NCBI RefSeq assembly: GCF_000006565.2 | Contig: NC_031477.1 | Span: 5,232,183-5,296,182 of the forward strand | Source: Toxoplasma gondii ME49 | Taxonomy: Eukaryota; Apicomplexa; Conoidasida; Eucoccidiorida; Sarcocystidae | Direction of reading: 5' to 3' | Length of the DNA stretch: 64,000 nucleotides | In this document: positions 1-12,700 of the stretch, piece by piece | How the letters are laid out: each line of letters begins with the position of its first letter | Numbering within the stretch: the first letter of the stretch is position 1 | The notes under the pieces: generated by a model | What the model saw: only the letters and a program-made list of their open reading frames with translations | Database searches by the model: none | Told to the model about the DNA's origin: nothing | Position numbers and translations under genes: made by a program

Positions 1-3000
1 AGAAGAAAGACCTCGAGGTGCTTCGTCTCTCCAGAGGCTCTGCGGGCGGAACTGGAGGATGCCCTTGATCGAGAGAAACAAGGAAGCGAAAGAAGAAGCA
101 GCGAGGGCACTCGAGGTAACGCGGAAAGAGAAGGCCCCTGGGAGGCAAGTGTCGCTTCGCTTCCCGCTCTTCCAGAGGAGAACCTGGTACGCGGTGTGCA
201 GCCAAAGTCCCCACAAGGCGCAGAGGAGACAATGGAGGCAGTGGGGGAACGCGCGAGGGGCGTGGAGGGCGACGGAGACACCGGGGAGACTGTGTTCAGA
301 TCTGTGGGGGCGACACGAGAGAGCCACAAAAATTCCGAGCGCAGCGGAGAATTCATTTTTTGCAAAAGGTCGAATCTCGCGAGGTCCGATACCCACGCAG
401 GTCCCGCGCAACAAGACTCGCCTCCAGGTCGCCTGCGCATGCATGCAAAGGCCCTGGAGGAAAATGCTTCCGGCGACGCTTCCAAACATACAAACGAACT
501 CTCCTCGCCTCCCCTAGACGGCCTGTGTGTACACCAACGAGAACATCAAGACAAAGAACACCCGTCAGAAACAGGAGCCTCTTCTTCCTCCTCTTCTTCT
601 TCCTCTTCTTCCTCCTCTTCTTCTTCCTCTTCTTCCTCCTCTTCTTCTTCCTCTTCTTCCTCCTCTTCTTCTTCCTCTTCTGTCCGTCCTGCTTTGTCCT
701 GGGTAGACCACCTGCGCAACGCACTGCGGCAGACGTCTTTCCTGCATCAGTTTGGGGGACAGTCGCCATCGGTGGAAACGGAAGACGAAGAAGAAGTCGA
801 GGACGACCTCAACGACGGAGAGCTGTTGCTCCTGCAGGGTGTTCACATCTCGCGCGTGCATGCAGAGGTTCTCCAGCGAGCTCCACATGGAGGAGAGCCG
901 CCCAACGTGCTTGCGGCGCTCGAGCCGAACGGCGAGTCAAGTGTTTCTCTTTCTTCCTTCTTCCTGAGCAGCCCAGGCGCAGAAGAGACCCCAGGGCGCC
1001 CTGCAGAGCCGTCGGGATCTCCCTCCCTGCATGAAGAAAAGAGTAGTGGAAGCGAAGGAAGCGAAAGACGCGGAGAAAAGCGAGGAGAGAAAGAAGGGCA
1101 GGAGGATGCGTCCGTTGTATTCGTACCGAGAAATCCACTTGCGAAACTCAAAGCTGCGCCGCGGGTCCCAGAACTGCCGCTCCACGGTCTGGTTATCTTC
1201 GATGCGGACAACGCATGCAGATCTTTTTCTCGAGGATGCACGTCGACGACAGCCGAGAAATCTCGCCAGAGAGTCTCCTCCGCATCCGCACCTGTGGCGC
1301 GCCGACTGACAACCGAAGAGCGAGAGGAGAAAGACACAGACTCGAGAAGAGAACGGATCGAGCGAGGAGAACGAGACGAGCGAGGAGAACGAGACGAACG
1401 AGGAGAACGAGATGAACGAGGAGAGCGAGACGAAAGAGGAGAACGAGACGAACGAGGAGAGCGAGACGAACGAGGAGAGAGAGACGAAAGAGGACATGGG
1501 GAAAGAGATGAGAGGCGAGACAGAAGTCTGTTGGGGAGGGACAACTGGGCTGAAGCAGTGAGAGAAGAAACAGGTGAGCGCCATGAGGCGAGTTTAAGAG
1601 AGTCCCTGGCAGAGAAAGAAGAGGGCGCAGTCGCTGCAGACGCGTTTTTGGAGGGTCACCCAGAAGAGCGCGCGGAAGGCAAGAAAGAAGGCAAAGAGAA
1701 AGAACGAAGAAGAATCGGCAACCTTGCAGAAGTTCGGAGGGTCGCGTTGCCGCGACGCAGCAATGTCGGCGTCGAGGCGCCGCCCCGAGGCTCTTCCACT
1801 TCGGAGGAGCGCGAGGGATTGCATGCAGAGAAGAAAGACAGTTCTTTTTTTTCGGCATCTGGAAAGAAGGAGGAGGCGCGCACACACAGAGAAGCGAAAA
1901 CAGAAAAAGAAGAAGACGCGTGGGGAGGCGAAGCGCGCAAAGAAACGAACACAGGCGGTGACACGTCGCCTGTTTCCTCGCGCTCCAGCCAAACTGCTCA
2001 GTGTCCCCTTTCGTACCTCTCTTCTTCCTCTTCTCCTTCCTCTTCATCCTCTTCTCCTTCCTCCTCGTCTTCCTCTGCCTCCTCGTCTTCCTCTGCCTCC
2101 TCTTCTTCCTCTGCCTCCTCTTCTTCCTCTCCGCAACATCGCAAGAAGCGTGACTCTGCGTCGGGAGGACCCGGGGGGATGGCGAGTGCCTCTCGAAGCT
2201 GGGCGCATGCACAGTACAGGGATTTCCAGGAGAAACTCGGGACTTCGTCCCTCCGGCTTTTGAAACCGAAAGCGTCGAAGGGAGACCGCGAGAAGGAGAA
2301 ACGCAGCCGCGAAGAGAAAAGTCGAGGAGAAGAGAGTCAAGGGAGAAGCGAGAAAGGCGGAGAGGCGAAGAGGGAAGAGTTGCAGGGGCAAGGGAAGGAG
2401 GAGTCTCAGGGAGCTTCAACCTCGTGGTGGTCGGACTTGCAGAGATCCGTGACAGAATTCTTCGGCCCTGTCGCCCTTGGAGAAAAAGCGAAAACTGCAG
2501 GTGCGCTCGCAGGACAGAAAAAACCTGGAGGCGCGTCTTCCAGGAGACGCAGAGCAAATGTGCAGAAAAGAAATTTCGTTTTTTTCGGCCTGGGGAAAGC
2601 TGGTGCCGTCTTGTCTTGGAGTGGCGTGAATCGATCGAAAACTGGCTCCGGGATGCGATCGGGCCTGACTCCTACTGAAGCAGAAGTCACTTGGATGTAG
2701 AAAGTGTCAAATGCTGCAGTTCAAGTTGAACGGTCTTCTCTCCGCCAACTTGAACTGTCTCATATATATATATATATATAAGTAGATACATATATATGTA
2801 TATATATATATATATATAAATAGATACACACACACATATATATATATATATATGTACATGTATGCATTTGTTCGTACTTGTATTGATTTATCTCTGTTGC
2901 AAGCTTCAGATCAGTTTCTCCACTTGCAAAGAAATCGCATGCGCGTAGATTCATGTGCGGTGACACGTCTCCATGCATACGCGCAGCTCCGGAAAACTCT

Positions 3001-3515
3001 CGGCGAAGGGCAGGTCTTCATCCTGGCCTTTCTGTGCGGTGTACGTGCAGCTGACCGACCGCTGGTTGCGTGGCTGTCTCTTCTGATTTCTGCTCTCTCA
3101 CTCTGTCTGTGTCCGTCTATTCCTTTTTTCTTTGTTTCTTTCTTTTGCTAGTTCGTGTGGCTTCTTCCACTCGTTCTTCGTTTTGCGATCTTCCGTGGTG
3201 TTTCGCAGAGAAAGGCGGCATTTGTCGAGCAGAAGGAAACGAGAAAGGAAAACTTTCGACTGAAGTGGCTGCACCGTTCCCCCTCCTCCGATCGCCTCTC
3301 GGCTTCTCCTTCAGTCCCGCGGGGCTCCTCGGTCCTTATCACCTTGGCGTATTGTCTCTCCTTTGCGAGGCGAATGTGATTAACCAGTACACTCCCGTCG
3401 CCGGTGCGTCTCAGAGTTTCCTCCATCGGAGCTGGTATCCTGTCGAGGTCTGCATGCAAACCGGCTTCTGCACATTCGTCCGTCTACAAATATGTCCATG
3501 CGGAGTCAGAGAAAC

Positions 3516-3546
<31 letters not shown>

Positions 3547-3572
3547 TTGTGTCTCGGTGTTTCTGTGTATAA

Positions 3573-3609
<37 letters not shown>

Positions 3610-5622
3610 TTCTGCATGCAGATCTGCATCTACATATTTGTGTGTGTCGATGCTGAGTCACGTAACCAAGTAAGTGCATGTATGTCTTGTGAGGTTTATT
3701 TTTGTGTAAATGTGTCTTTTTCTTTTCAAGGTGTTTGTTTGGTACATGCGAATATATTTAAGTATGTAAGTGAATGTGTAGACATATTGATATTTCACGT
3801 GTTGCTCGCTTGGTTTTCTTCACAATTGCGCATCAGTTCTCGTGATTCGTTGATTCTTGGAATCTGTCTCTGAATTCCTCTGCCTAGGCGCATTATCGAT
3901 GTGCATGCAGACGCCTGTGTGGACATATCTGTATGTACGCGTTTATTCGCGTATAGATGTATCTGTGCTTATGCAAATGTGTGTGCATTCCTTGTACGTT
4001 TCTCCATTGCGGAAGAATTTCGTCTGTGCCAGTGCAGTATTTTGCGGCAAGAAGTGTGGAGTTTGGTGGTGGATAATTTCTCATTTTAGTGAGTCGTGGA
4101 GGAGCCTTGCGCTTTGTCGCCTTCTGTATCGGAAAATGACATTCGTTTCGTCTCCCTTTCCTGTGGACAGACCCCCCCCCCCAGTACCTCTGAGAGACGA
4201 CTGGAGGGCGTCAGAAGCGCTCCCCTTTTCTTCCTTTCTGCGCGTCGCTTCCTCTTGTGTCGACTGTCGCATGCTCGGTGTCTTCTTTCCTGCGTGTTCT
4301 TCTCTTCTCGTTCTGCATGTTGTCTGTATCTGTCTCCTCCTTTTCTCTCCGGGCGACTCCGTCTTGTTCTCTCGCGTGTAGTAACAAAATGAATGACACA
4401 AAATGCACAGAGTTTAACCGCGTCTCTCGCCTCTGGCAGGTGCCTCCGCTGGCGGTTTAGCTGCGGCTGCAGTCGGCCTGAACTTGTCTGCCGCGACGGT
4501 GATGTCGAGCGTGGAGCACGTCTGTCGGGATCTCATCGACCGCGGAACTGCTCATCGGCTCGGGAAGCGTCTGAGGAAAGAACTAAACAAATTAATCCCG
4601 GAGGACTGCGCAGAAATCATCGCAAAGCGACCTGGACGTGTCACCGTCACTTACACCCACGTATGTCCCAGCAGGCGGCCGACGGCTTTGCTACCCCCGG
4701 TGTACATACACTCTGTGTGTGTGTGTGTGGCAAGCAGACTCGTACTGAGTCTCTGAGACAGAACGAGAGAGTCGCGGGACAGACTGTGAAGTCGCGCAAG
4801 GCGTCAGATTTCGTCCTGAGATGACAGGTCTCTCAGGAAGGGGATTTGTTTTAGCTTTTTCTCGGAAGGCGATACGTTGAGGTGTCTGCCTGGTGTAGAT
4901 CTTCTTGTCTGCCGGATGCAGTAGGTGTGAGTTTTTTTTGAGCGAATACCGAGCTTCGGAAGTCGCTGTCTACAAAACAACGAACGATGGTCGTGTTCGT
5001 AGCTTTTTTCGTCTGCTCGTTTAGGGTCCAAAGGCGAGCTTGCGAGAAGACTGCTCTCCCGGGTGTACGTACATCGATGGGACGCGGGTATCGACAAGTG
5101 TCTCCGCTCTCTCCGTTTCTCGACAGGTGGCACATCCGGAGAACAGTCGCGTCGGTGCGTCTGTGCATTTGCGCGCGCAGTTGCCCGGCCCCCAGAGTCG
5201 GGAAAAGCGCCTTTTCGGTGCACTTTGAGTGCCCTGTTGCGATCTTCGAACAGCCTATCTCAACGAATAACAAGTCAATCCTCGTGTCTGCCTCCGTTTC
5301 CGCTTTGTTTTGTGCGGCTGTGCAGGTCTTTCCGTACATGCAGGGCGAATTCGTCTCTTCGTTTTTGGGGAAGAGCGACATGATCGATTGCCTCATTGCG
5401 AGCTGCAACATCCCTTTCTACCTCACCAAGTGGCCGACGGTGACCTGTCGCGGTAGGCAGTGCGTCGACGGCTTCTTCGCTACAAAACACAAAGCTTTCG
5501 GCTGTCCAGACAGCGGCGCCCTCAGAGACATCAAGGTAAAAACGCCACAAAGTCACATAAAAAGCTACGCACGGGCACATCGGCCTGTATACACCAGTGT
5601 GCATCTGCATACACCTATAAGC

Positions 5623-5654
<32 letters not shown>

Positions 5655-8042
5655 AAACACATATGTGTCTGTATATAATCATATGCATGTGTGTGCCTCT
5701 GTGTCTTTTAGGTGGTTCCATTTTACGCGTCGACGATTCGCGTGTCTGCGGCGCCTCAAGATTGCATAAATCCAGACCTGCAACTTCAGGACGCGCAGAT
5801 TGTTCACTATCTCCGTGCAAAAGCTCTTTTGCGAGCTCGAGCACGGCTGTTTCGAGAACAGATGGCCAAGAAAAATCCCCAGACAGAGTCCGAGTCGTCA
5901 AAGGCTCTGCAGTCTTCGCCGGCGCACGCAGCTCCGAGGCCCGACGCTTCTCGGGTGCCGCTCCCGGCTGTATGTCCACTCCACGGCGCGGGGCGCATCG
6001 GCTTGCTCGATCGGAGCGAGGAAGAAAAGGAAGAAACTGTGCATGCGTCTCACAGAAGCGGATCTGCTTCGCCGAAAGGCAGATGCGTTGGCAAGCAACC
6101 TGCGTTTCTCCCCAGTTCAGTTCCCCACTCAGACCCTGGACCGTCTCCTGTCGCCTCCCCCAAAACAGCAACCTCTCTTGCTCTCGCCTGCCACCATGCG
6201 GCATCTTCTTCTTCCTCTTCTTCGTCCGCTTCTCGGGCGTCTCAGCAGGGGTCTTCTTTGGGAGCCTCTTGGTCCTTGGTGAGTCGTGTGAATCGATCTC
6301 CTCGTTCGAGCGTCTCTGCGTTTCCAGCTGCTGCGAAGCTTGCCGAGCGTCGCGGGAGATGCGCTTTCGACTCGATTTACGCATGTCCAGTCTGCAGTCC
6401 GTTAGGCGAGGTCTGTCCGCCTCACCACTTCGCGTACTACTTCCATGACCCGCGTCTGCGGAGCTTCGGCACCGGAGTGATCACCACGAGTGCAGCGCTC
6501 GCGGATCCTGAGAACGTCGCCTCTCTCGCGAGCCTCTCCAGCAAGAGCCGCGGGCAGTCGAAAAAGGGCAGCAGCGCGTCCGCGAGCCACGCAGACACCG
6601 CGAAAAGCGCGTCTGGAAACGTCGAGGAAAACCGTTCGCAGGCCGGCGGGGCGGCTGCCCAGGAACTCAGGAGAGAGAAAGTGGATGAGAAGCTGGAGGG
6701 GAACTTCGAGGGAATCTGGGATGAAAAAGTGCAGGAGAATCTGGACTTCTTGGGAGACAGCTTCTTGGGGGAACAGAAAGAAGAGAGCAGGAAGCAGAGC
6801 GGCGCCGAAGCCGAGCGAGGAAGTGCGTTGCAACTCGGCTTCCAGGACGGAGGGGAGAGCAGAGAAAAGAAGAAGCAAAGAAGTTGGCCGCCCGAAGGAG
6901 CGGGTCTGAGAGGCGAGCAAAGAGCAGAGCGAGGAGATCCTTTGAAGATAATGGCGGAAGCTGCAACTGTCTCGGGGGCGGTGAAGACGGCGCGAGAAGA
7001 TGCTGCAGAGAAATCTGCCAGGAGCGCAGACAGCAGCGAAGCCCAGAAAGAAGAACCCGTCTTCGCGGACGTCTTCTCCACGTTCGCCGACCACTTGTAC
7101 AGAGCCCAAGAAGAAGAAGAGGCGCAAGAGAAAGGCGACGCATCCCAAGACAAGGTCGACAACGAAAGAAGAGAGGAAGGAGACCAAGACGCCGAGAAAG
7201 GAAGAGGGAAAGGAGGAACTGATTCGTCCTCTGCGTCGGCAGTGGACGGGGCACAAGCGAAGACCGTGACGCAGTCTCTGTCGACTGCGGTAGGTGTCGG
7301 CAGTGAAGAGAGAACTGGAGTCTTCCTGGACAGAAGCACGGCGCGACAGAGGAGACGCGTGCGAGAGTGTCGCGACAGAGGATGTCTCTGCATGCGAGAA
7401 GGATGTGGATGTTCCACGCTGCCGCCACTCCTTCGTCTCTGCTGCAGCACTCAAGAGCTCCTGCAAATTGCGCTGGAGGCGAGCCCGCAGGAGACTCTCA
7501 GAGAACTGTTCGATGTCGGTCGAGCCGACGCGTTTCGGTATGCAACAAAACGCGACTCTGCAGAACAGTCGGAGGGTGAACAAGCTCAAATTCAATCACC
7601 AGTTCAGAGTCCACCTCCCTTAGTTGGAGCATTCGCGGATTTGCCACACGCAGACCAAAGAGGGGTCAGAAACGCAGGGCCGCGAGCAGCCTCGAGGCGT
7701 GGAGGTCCGAGACGGCCTACATTTGGAAACCTGCATGTGAATCAAAGCTGTCTGAATGCCATCGATCCACCGTGCTAGTATCCTTCCCGGTGTCAGTCTG
7801 GGGTGTTCCTCGCGGGGCTGCTGAGACACTCGGAAAAGCAGTGGTTCAGAATAGAAATGAGACCAAGAAAAAGAGATTCCGAAAACAGTCAGACACCTGC
7901 GGAAAACGCAGTCCGAAACAGTGGGAGGGACTCTCCATTCCTCTTTAACACGTATTTGTATATATTCAGATATACGCGTATGCATAAAAATATATATGTT
8001 TGTAGATGTCGATATCTAGAGGTATAGATGTATAGTTGTATT

Positions 8043-8084
<42 letters not shown>

Positions 8085-9730
8085 TAAATTTTCGACTGGA
8101 GAAAAGAGTGAATTTGGAGACAGACACCGCATGCGGTTCATGCTGTTGCAGCGCTTTCAGGAGTTCGACCCCGATTAGCGTTTTTCGGCGTATCGTTAGA
8201 CTTGGTGTGTTTCATACCGGATCTAAAGTCTGTTTACTACTGTTCTTTACATATAGAGAAAAAAGTTGAGGTTGTGCATCCGACGACTCTCTGAATTCAT
8301 GTATAGTACTCGGTGAAGTTGGTAGACAATGACACGCAGATTCTCTCTCGAACCGAAGCGTCGGGTTTGCACAATGTTTTCGGTGAAGAGTGGCCCCGTG
8401 TCGCGGTGTCTGTACACCCCAGGTCGCCCTGTAAACTCCTCGTGGTTGCGTTGTTCTGTTCTTCAGGTGGCTAGTCCTCGAGTACATTCGCTGCGAGGAT
8501 CGTCTCATTGAACAGGCAATGGCGGCGGAGAAGGCAGCCCGCGAACTTGAAGAAGGAAAACCTTCTTCCCCTCCCCCTTCTTCCTCCTCTGCTGCTCGCG
8601 CACCGGCGAAGCGTTCTTTGATGGCGAATCGGTTGCGCGAGCGATGGGATTCTGTCAGTTCCAGCTGGGGCGGCAGTGCGAGTTCGACAACCTCTGTGGA
8701 TTCTCTCGTTTCTTCTTCCTCTTCCCTTTTTGCCAAACACATGTTCTCGTTGGGCGAAGCTCTGCTGGGCGGCGACCGAGACGCCGCAGGCGCAGATCCC
8801 GCGGCTGAGCAGCTCAAAGAAAAGACGGAGGGGCAGCTAGCTGAGACGCCAGGGCAGGCAGTTGGTGAAGCGGGTTCCGCGAAGAGAGAGCGATCTGAAG
8901 ATGCAAGACATGAAACGGCAGCAGTCCCGGCGGCAGCGTTGAAGGAGGGAGGAGGAGAGGCATGTGGCGGTGGAGGGTCTGTTTCAGCGTCTGCAGTCTT
9001 TCTGGCGAGTCAGAACGAAGCGGAGAAGCACGAGAGAGAAGCGACGGCGCTGCGAGTGGCAGAGGACAACGCTGCGGTGTATGGACACGGGAGTGTGTCG
9101 GGAATCGTTTCAGCTCAGGCCGAAGAAAACGATTTTCTGTCGCTCGTCGATGAGTCTGTGCGTCGCAGCAAATCGGGTCCTCCTACCCCTGGTCTTGCGC
9201 CATCTCTCCAGAGTTGCCAGGAGACAGGCAAGTCTCAGAGAGTGGAGACCGAGACGGGCGAGAGTGACGACTCGGCGCTTCTCCATCATAACGCAGGAGG
9301 TCTCTCCGGAGGCAGCAGTCCGCATGCAATGCTGGCGATGCTGGACAAGTGCCCGCTGGAGATGCAGTACTCCCATATTTACACCCACTCACACTCTTGG
9401 AACGGAGACGGCTCTCGATGCATGCAACCGGCAGCTCACGTGCAGCCCGTCGCGCTGACGCGTCGCGCGTCGCGACGAAACAGTGCACACGACAAAGACA
9501 GACACAACGAAGGAGACACAGAAAAACACACCGAAAAAGACAAACACCACGGAAGAGAGAAACACCGTGAAAAAGACAAGCACCAAGAGAGAGAAAAATA
9601 CCACGAAAGAGAGAAGCACAACGGCATTCGCCTCCACACATTGTCGAGGTCGCTTTCGGGCGCAGGGAACGTTATGCCTGCGCCAGAGCAGGAATCCATT
9701 TCGAGTCATCACGTGCATGCACCAATTTGA
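1..9730 (+). CDS. PL3: Patatin-like phospholipase, 5'-truncated by window edge (probable T. gondii PL3)
   Basis: Predicted patatin-family serine lipase/phospholipase A. Frame 1 is open from base 1 to 2700, so the gene starts outside the window; this part is Ser-, Glu- and Arg-rich. Supported exons: 3209-3403, 4440-4660, 5326-5535, 5712-7538 and 8467-9730 (stop 9728-9730), all phase-consistent; 2987-3038 is a likely small exon. The end of the first exon is unresolved. The oxyanion-loop region reads [14 protein letters not shown]. The nucleophile motif GASAGG is split by an intron (Gly codon 3403/4440-4441) with the catalytic Ser codon at 4445-4447. The Asp of the dyad is in VDGFFA (codon 5467-5469). 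After the patatin core the 5712 exon carries charged low complexity and two Cys clusters, then joins [21 protein letters not shown], and the protein ends in an Arg/His/Lys/Asp-rich tail. The PL3 assignment rests on recalled gene order; TgPL3 is reported as an apical protein needed for invasion. Patatin-family call is firm, paralogue less so. Confidence 0.88.
577..681 (+). repeat. TCTTCC-type tract coding for polyserine
   Basis: Near-perfect TCT/TCC repeat giving over 30 consecutive Ser residues in the phospholipase N-terminal region. It leaves all frames open, so other open frames across it mean nothing. Confidence 0.9.
1363..1497 (+). repeat. 18-bp minisatellite coding for (ERDERG)n
   Basis: About seven imperfect copies of an 18-bp unit (GAGGAGAACGAGACGAAC-like) in frame in the phospholipase first exon, giving alternating Glu-Arg-Asp-Glu-Arg-Gly. 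The length is likely polymorphic between strains. Confidence 0.9.
2019..2131 (+). repeat. Second polyserine-coding tract
   Basis: TCT/TCC/GCC-rich run coding for Ser blocks broken by single Pro and Ala residues, in the same open frame as the rest of the phospholipase N-terminal region. Confidence 0.85.
2761..2852. repeat. (TA)n/(CA)n microsatellite in phospholipase intron
   Basis: Alternating TA blocks broken by GTA and CACACA, directly after the end of the first open frame and before the next coding segment. Confidence 0.9.
3516..3606. repeat. (TA)n and (GT)n microsatellite in phospholipase intron
   Basis: Two TA runs flanking a TGTGTGTG block, within the intron 3404-4439 that splits the GASAGG codons. 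Confidence 0.9.
8044..8091. repeat. (TA)n microsatellite in phospholipase intron
   Basis: Uninterrupted TA run apart from single G substitutions, inside the intron 7539-8466. Confidence 0.9.
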
Positions 9731-12700
9731 AGACACATGCGAAGCGTTGGGACACTTTTTTCCGGCGGACAACTCGAGTTGTATGTTCACTACAAGTTTC
9801 CTGTGGATCTTCAGAGAAACAGTACACAGACGGAGATGCACCGATGGACGAAAGTTGGAAGGTACGCGGGAAACGCCCGAGGGATAAAGCAGCGGAAATC
9901 CTCAGAGCTGCGGAACCCGATCCAAGAAAGAAAGGGTGGAGAAACATTCCCGGTATGGTTCTTGAGGCGACGCAGAAACTGGGATTTCGTCTCGTCAACG
10001 GAGTCGGAGTCTCTCTGCAATTTGTCCTCTCTGAAAAGTGGGAACATCTTGAGCTTCCTTTTGTATCTTTTGTGCGGCGCGCCGGGACCAGAAGGCAGTG
10101 GCCCTCTGGTGCTGCGTCACCAAGTGTATGTATACCGGGTGCCTGTGCAAAGGAATCCTGTCTGCGTTTTTAAGGTGTGGCCAGAATTGCCAAAAGGAGG
10201 CGCAAGTGGCGCTCACCTTTTTCACATGCTTATACGCGACCCAGCAGATCGTGGTGGTTTGCTGGGAGTCAGTTCGTGGTCCTATTGGCGTTCCTTTGAC
10301 TTTTTTACGGAAAGAGAAGGGTGGGACAGGGAGATACACCGGGGAAAACGTTTTTCTACACCACAGAATGCCTCTGTAGTTGGGAGGAGCCCGGATCGGT
10401 TTGGTCTGTGGATCCTGGATATCTTTGTGTAGCAACCTGAGAAACGCCGTCGTGTCGTGGAGAACAGAAAAGACACACGATCAAGGAGTTTTCTGGCGCC
10501 TCTGGAAAACGCCGACTTGTCTGTTCCGTAACGCAGGTGCTGTGTGGCGCAGCGTGTAAGAAGGGTCAATAGGTAGAACGGTATCGTCTATGCACACAGC
10601 TGTAGCGAGGAAGCGCCTGGCCGATGAGTATGCAGATGTGCATTTATAAGTGTCGAACTGCAGTTAGAGATGTGGAAGATCACGTTTTCTGGATGCCTAA
10701 AGGCGGAGTTCACATATGCGACTGAAGGACGCAAATCGGTTCTGATCAGGGAAACCACTAGAAAGGCTGAAGAAAACAAGGCTTAAACGAAGCTCGTGGA
10801 CCATTGTGCTTCCCTCTCCACCCGGATAAGCATCAAACTATTCAGTTTGGTGACGCCGTTGCAAGTTACGGATGTGCCAGAAAACCTTGAATTCCCATGA
10901 AGTACTGTCGCGACGGCGAATCGCAGCCACCCCCAGATCATTAAATTCAAGTTCAACTGGCTTCCACTTGGTGTGGTCAGCCAGTCCTTTTGTCTGCGAT
11001 GAGGTGCTTCAATACTTTGCTACCTTCAGCTGATCGGAGATTTTGACCAGCCAGCATTCTACAGTGCATACCTCAGTTGAGCGCCTGCATGTCTTTGTAT
11101 GTAGTACTTCGGTTCCAGTTTCTCCGGTACAAGGATGAATCACCGTTAATTTGTGACCGCACAAACCCTGACATGAGAGGTGTGTGTCGCCAGCACAGAA
11201 CGCGTGCGGTCTGTCTTAACTGCGCCTCTAGAGTTTCGCAATCCTGTAGAATGTGGATCTGCCACGCTGACCGGTAAAGCATTTGAAACTGTGTGTCGTC
11301 CTACATGTCTTTTAACACTTTCACTGTGCTAACGCGCTTCTGTTCGTTTTGTGTTCTCTACAAAAATTTGAAAATACTTCTGAAAATCCCTGTATCTGAT
11401 ACTGAACCGCCTGGTCTGTCGTTGCAACACGAGACAGAAACTACAACTTCTCCCTCCTAACGAAGTCGCTGTTCCATTTGAGATCAACGGTTCTTTGTCG
11501 AATCGCATGTCAGTTGCAAAAAGAGAGACGGTCTTTGGTATTTAATCGGTAAGATCACTTTAGGATTATCAAGAAAAGTCGCGACGGCGCCTGGTACAGT
11601 CTCGCTGGTCTTTTCGCTGATGTTGAATGCCTTGGATTCTTTTAGAGGATCCAAGTTCTGTTTTCGTTAGCATGATTTTGAGAACTTGGGAATATGCCGC
11701 GAGCCCGAAAGTGCGTGTTTGTGTTCGTGAAATAGGAAGATTCACCGCGATAAATCTTACAAACAAATCCAAACGGGCACTACGGCTTCGTAGCTGAGGC
11801 GGTTCCGCTAACGCACACGTCAAATGGCAGCCGAAAAACCATGTTTTTTTAAGACAGCAGTCGTTTTTCTCTGGCCACTCGCTTTTCTCTCCATGGGAAA
11901 TCTTTCGTGTTGTTGGAAAACAACTGGCTTTCTCGGCAAGCATTGAACAGACTGGAAACTAAACCGCTGCTGAACTATTGAACACGCCCGCATCCAATCT
12001 ATCGTAGATTCTGGGTAAAAAAGCGGAATCTCTGGTTTCCTTCGTTGCAACTTTGTCGGTTATGGACTCTTCTAACTTTTCCTCATAACCTTGAGGCACT
12101 TAGTGTCCGGGACTTGTGCAAAAAACGCCTTACCAAACACTGCGGCCACAACTAACGCATGCACACAGGTGGAACCCTTGTTTTCCTACCCCGTTCTAGC
12201 GCGGTGAAGCTAAAAAGAGAAAGACAGACTAGATCTGAGTCTGCGGCTGTACACGACAGGAAAGACCGGAAATGAAGTTGATCAGACGTTTTGGAGCTCG
12301 TGTTTTTCCCTGGTCTCTAAACGCATTTTTCTTACGGAGGAGTGGACTTTTTTCGAGAACGGGTTTCGCGCCTACAGCTTCAGAAGCGCGTTACTACGGA
12401 GGAAATGTCACCGCATAGGACTGACGAATCGGTGCCGGAAAGGGAAATATCCGACAAGGACCTTCCATTCAAAAAATGCGGTTTTGCCCGGCGTTGGCAA
12501 ATAGGATCGAGAAGCGGCAGCAAACGCAAGTGCCTCGATGTTTCCGATGCATCTGTTTTTCTCATACTAGCTGTGTTTGGGTTCTCTCTGAACACTGCTT
12601 CGCTCCTGATCTCTCTGTCTTTCTCCATTTAGTTACTCTGATTCTGCTCTCTGACTGTTTTCTCAGAGAATCTCGTCCTCACCGTCATCTAGATCCCTTA

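Noticed and set aside
2424..2678. Alternative frame ending [21 protein letters not shown] in the phospholipase first exon
   Set aside because: It looks protein-like, but no GT donor lies between this stretch and its stop, so it cannot be joined to the next exon. A sequencing or strain frameshift would be needed.
3404..3873. Frames rich in IYIYIY across TA tracts (here and at many other TA repeats)
   Set aside because: Alternating TA reads as Ile-Tyr in every register; these are intronic microsatellites.
9737..10432. 231-codon frame directly after the phospholipase stop
   Set aside because: Overlaps the expected 3' UTR, shows no domain or repeat, and amino-acid make-up looks random. Retained only as a note in the intergenic entry.
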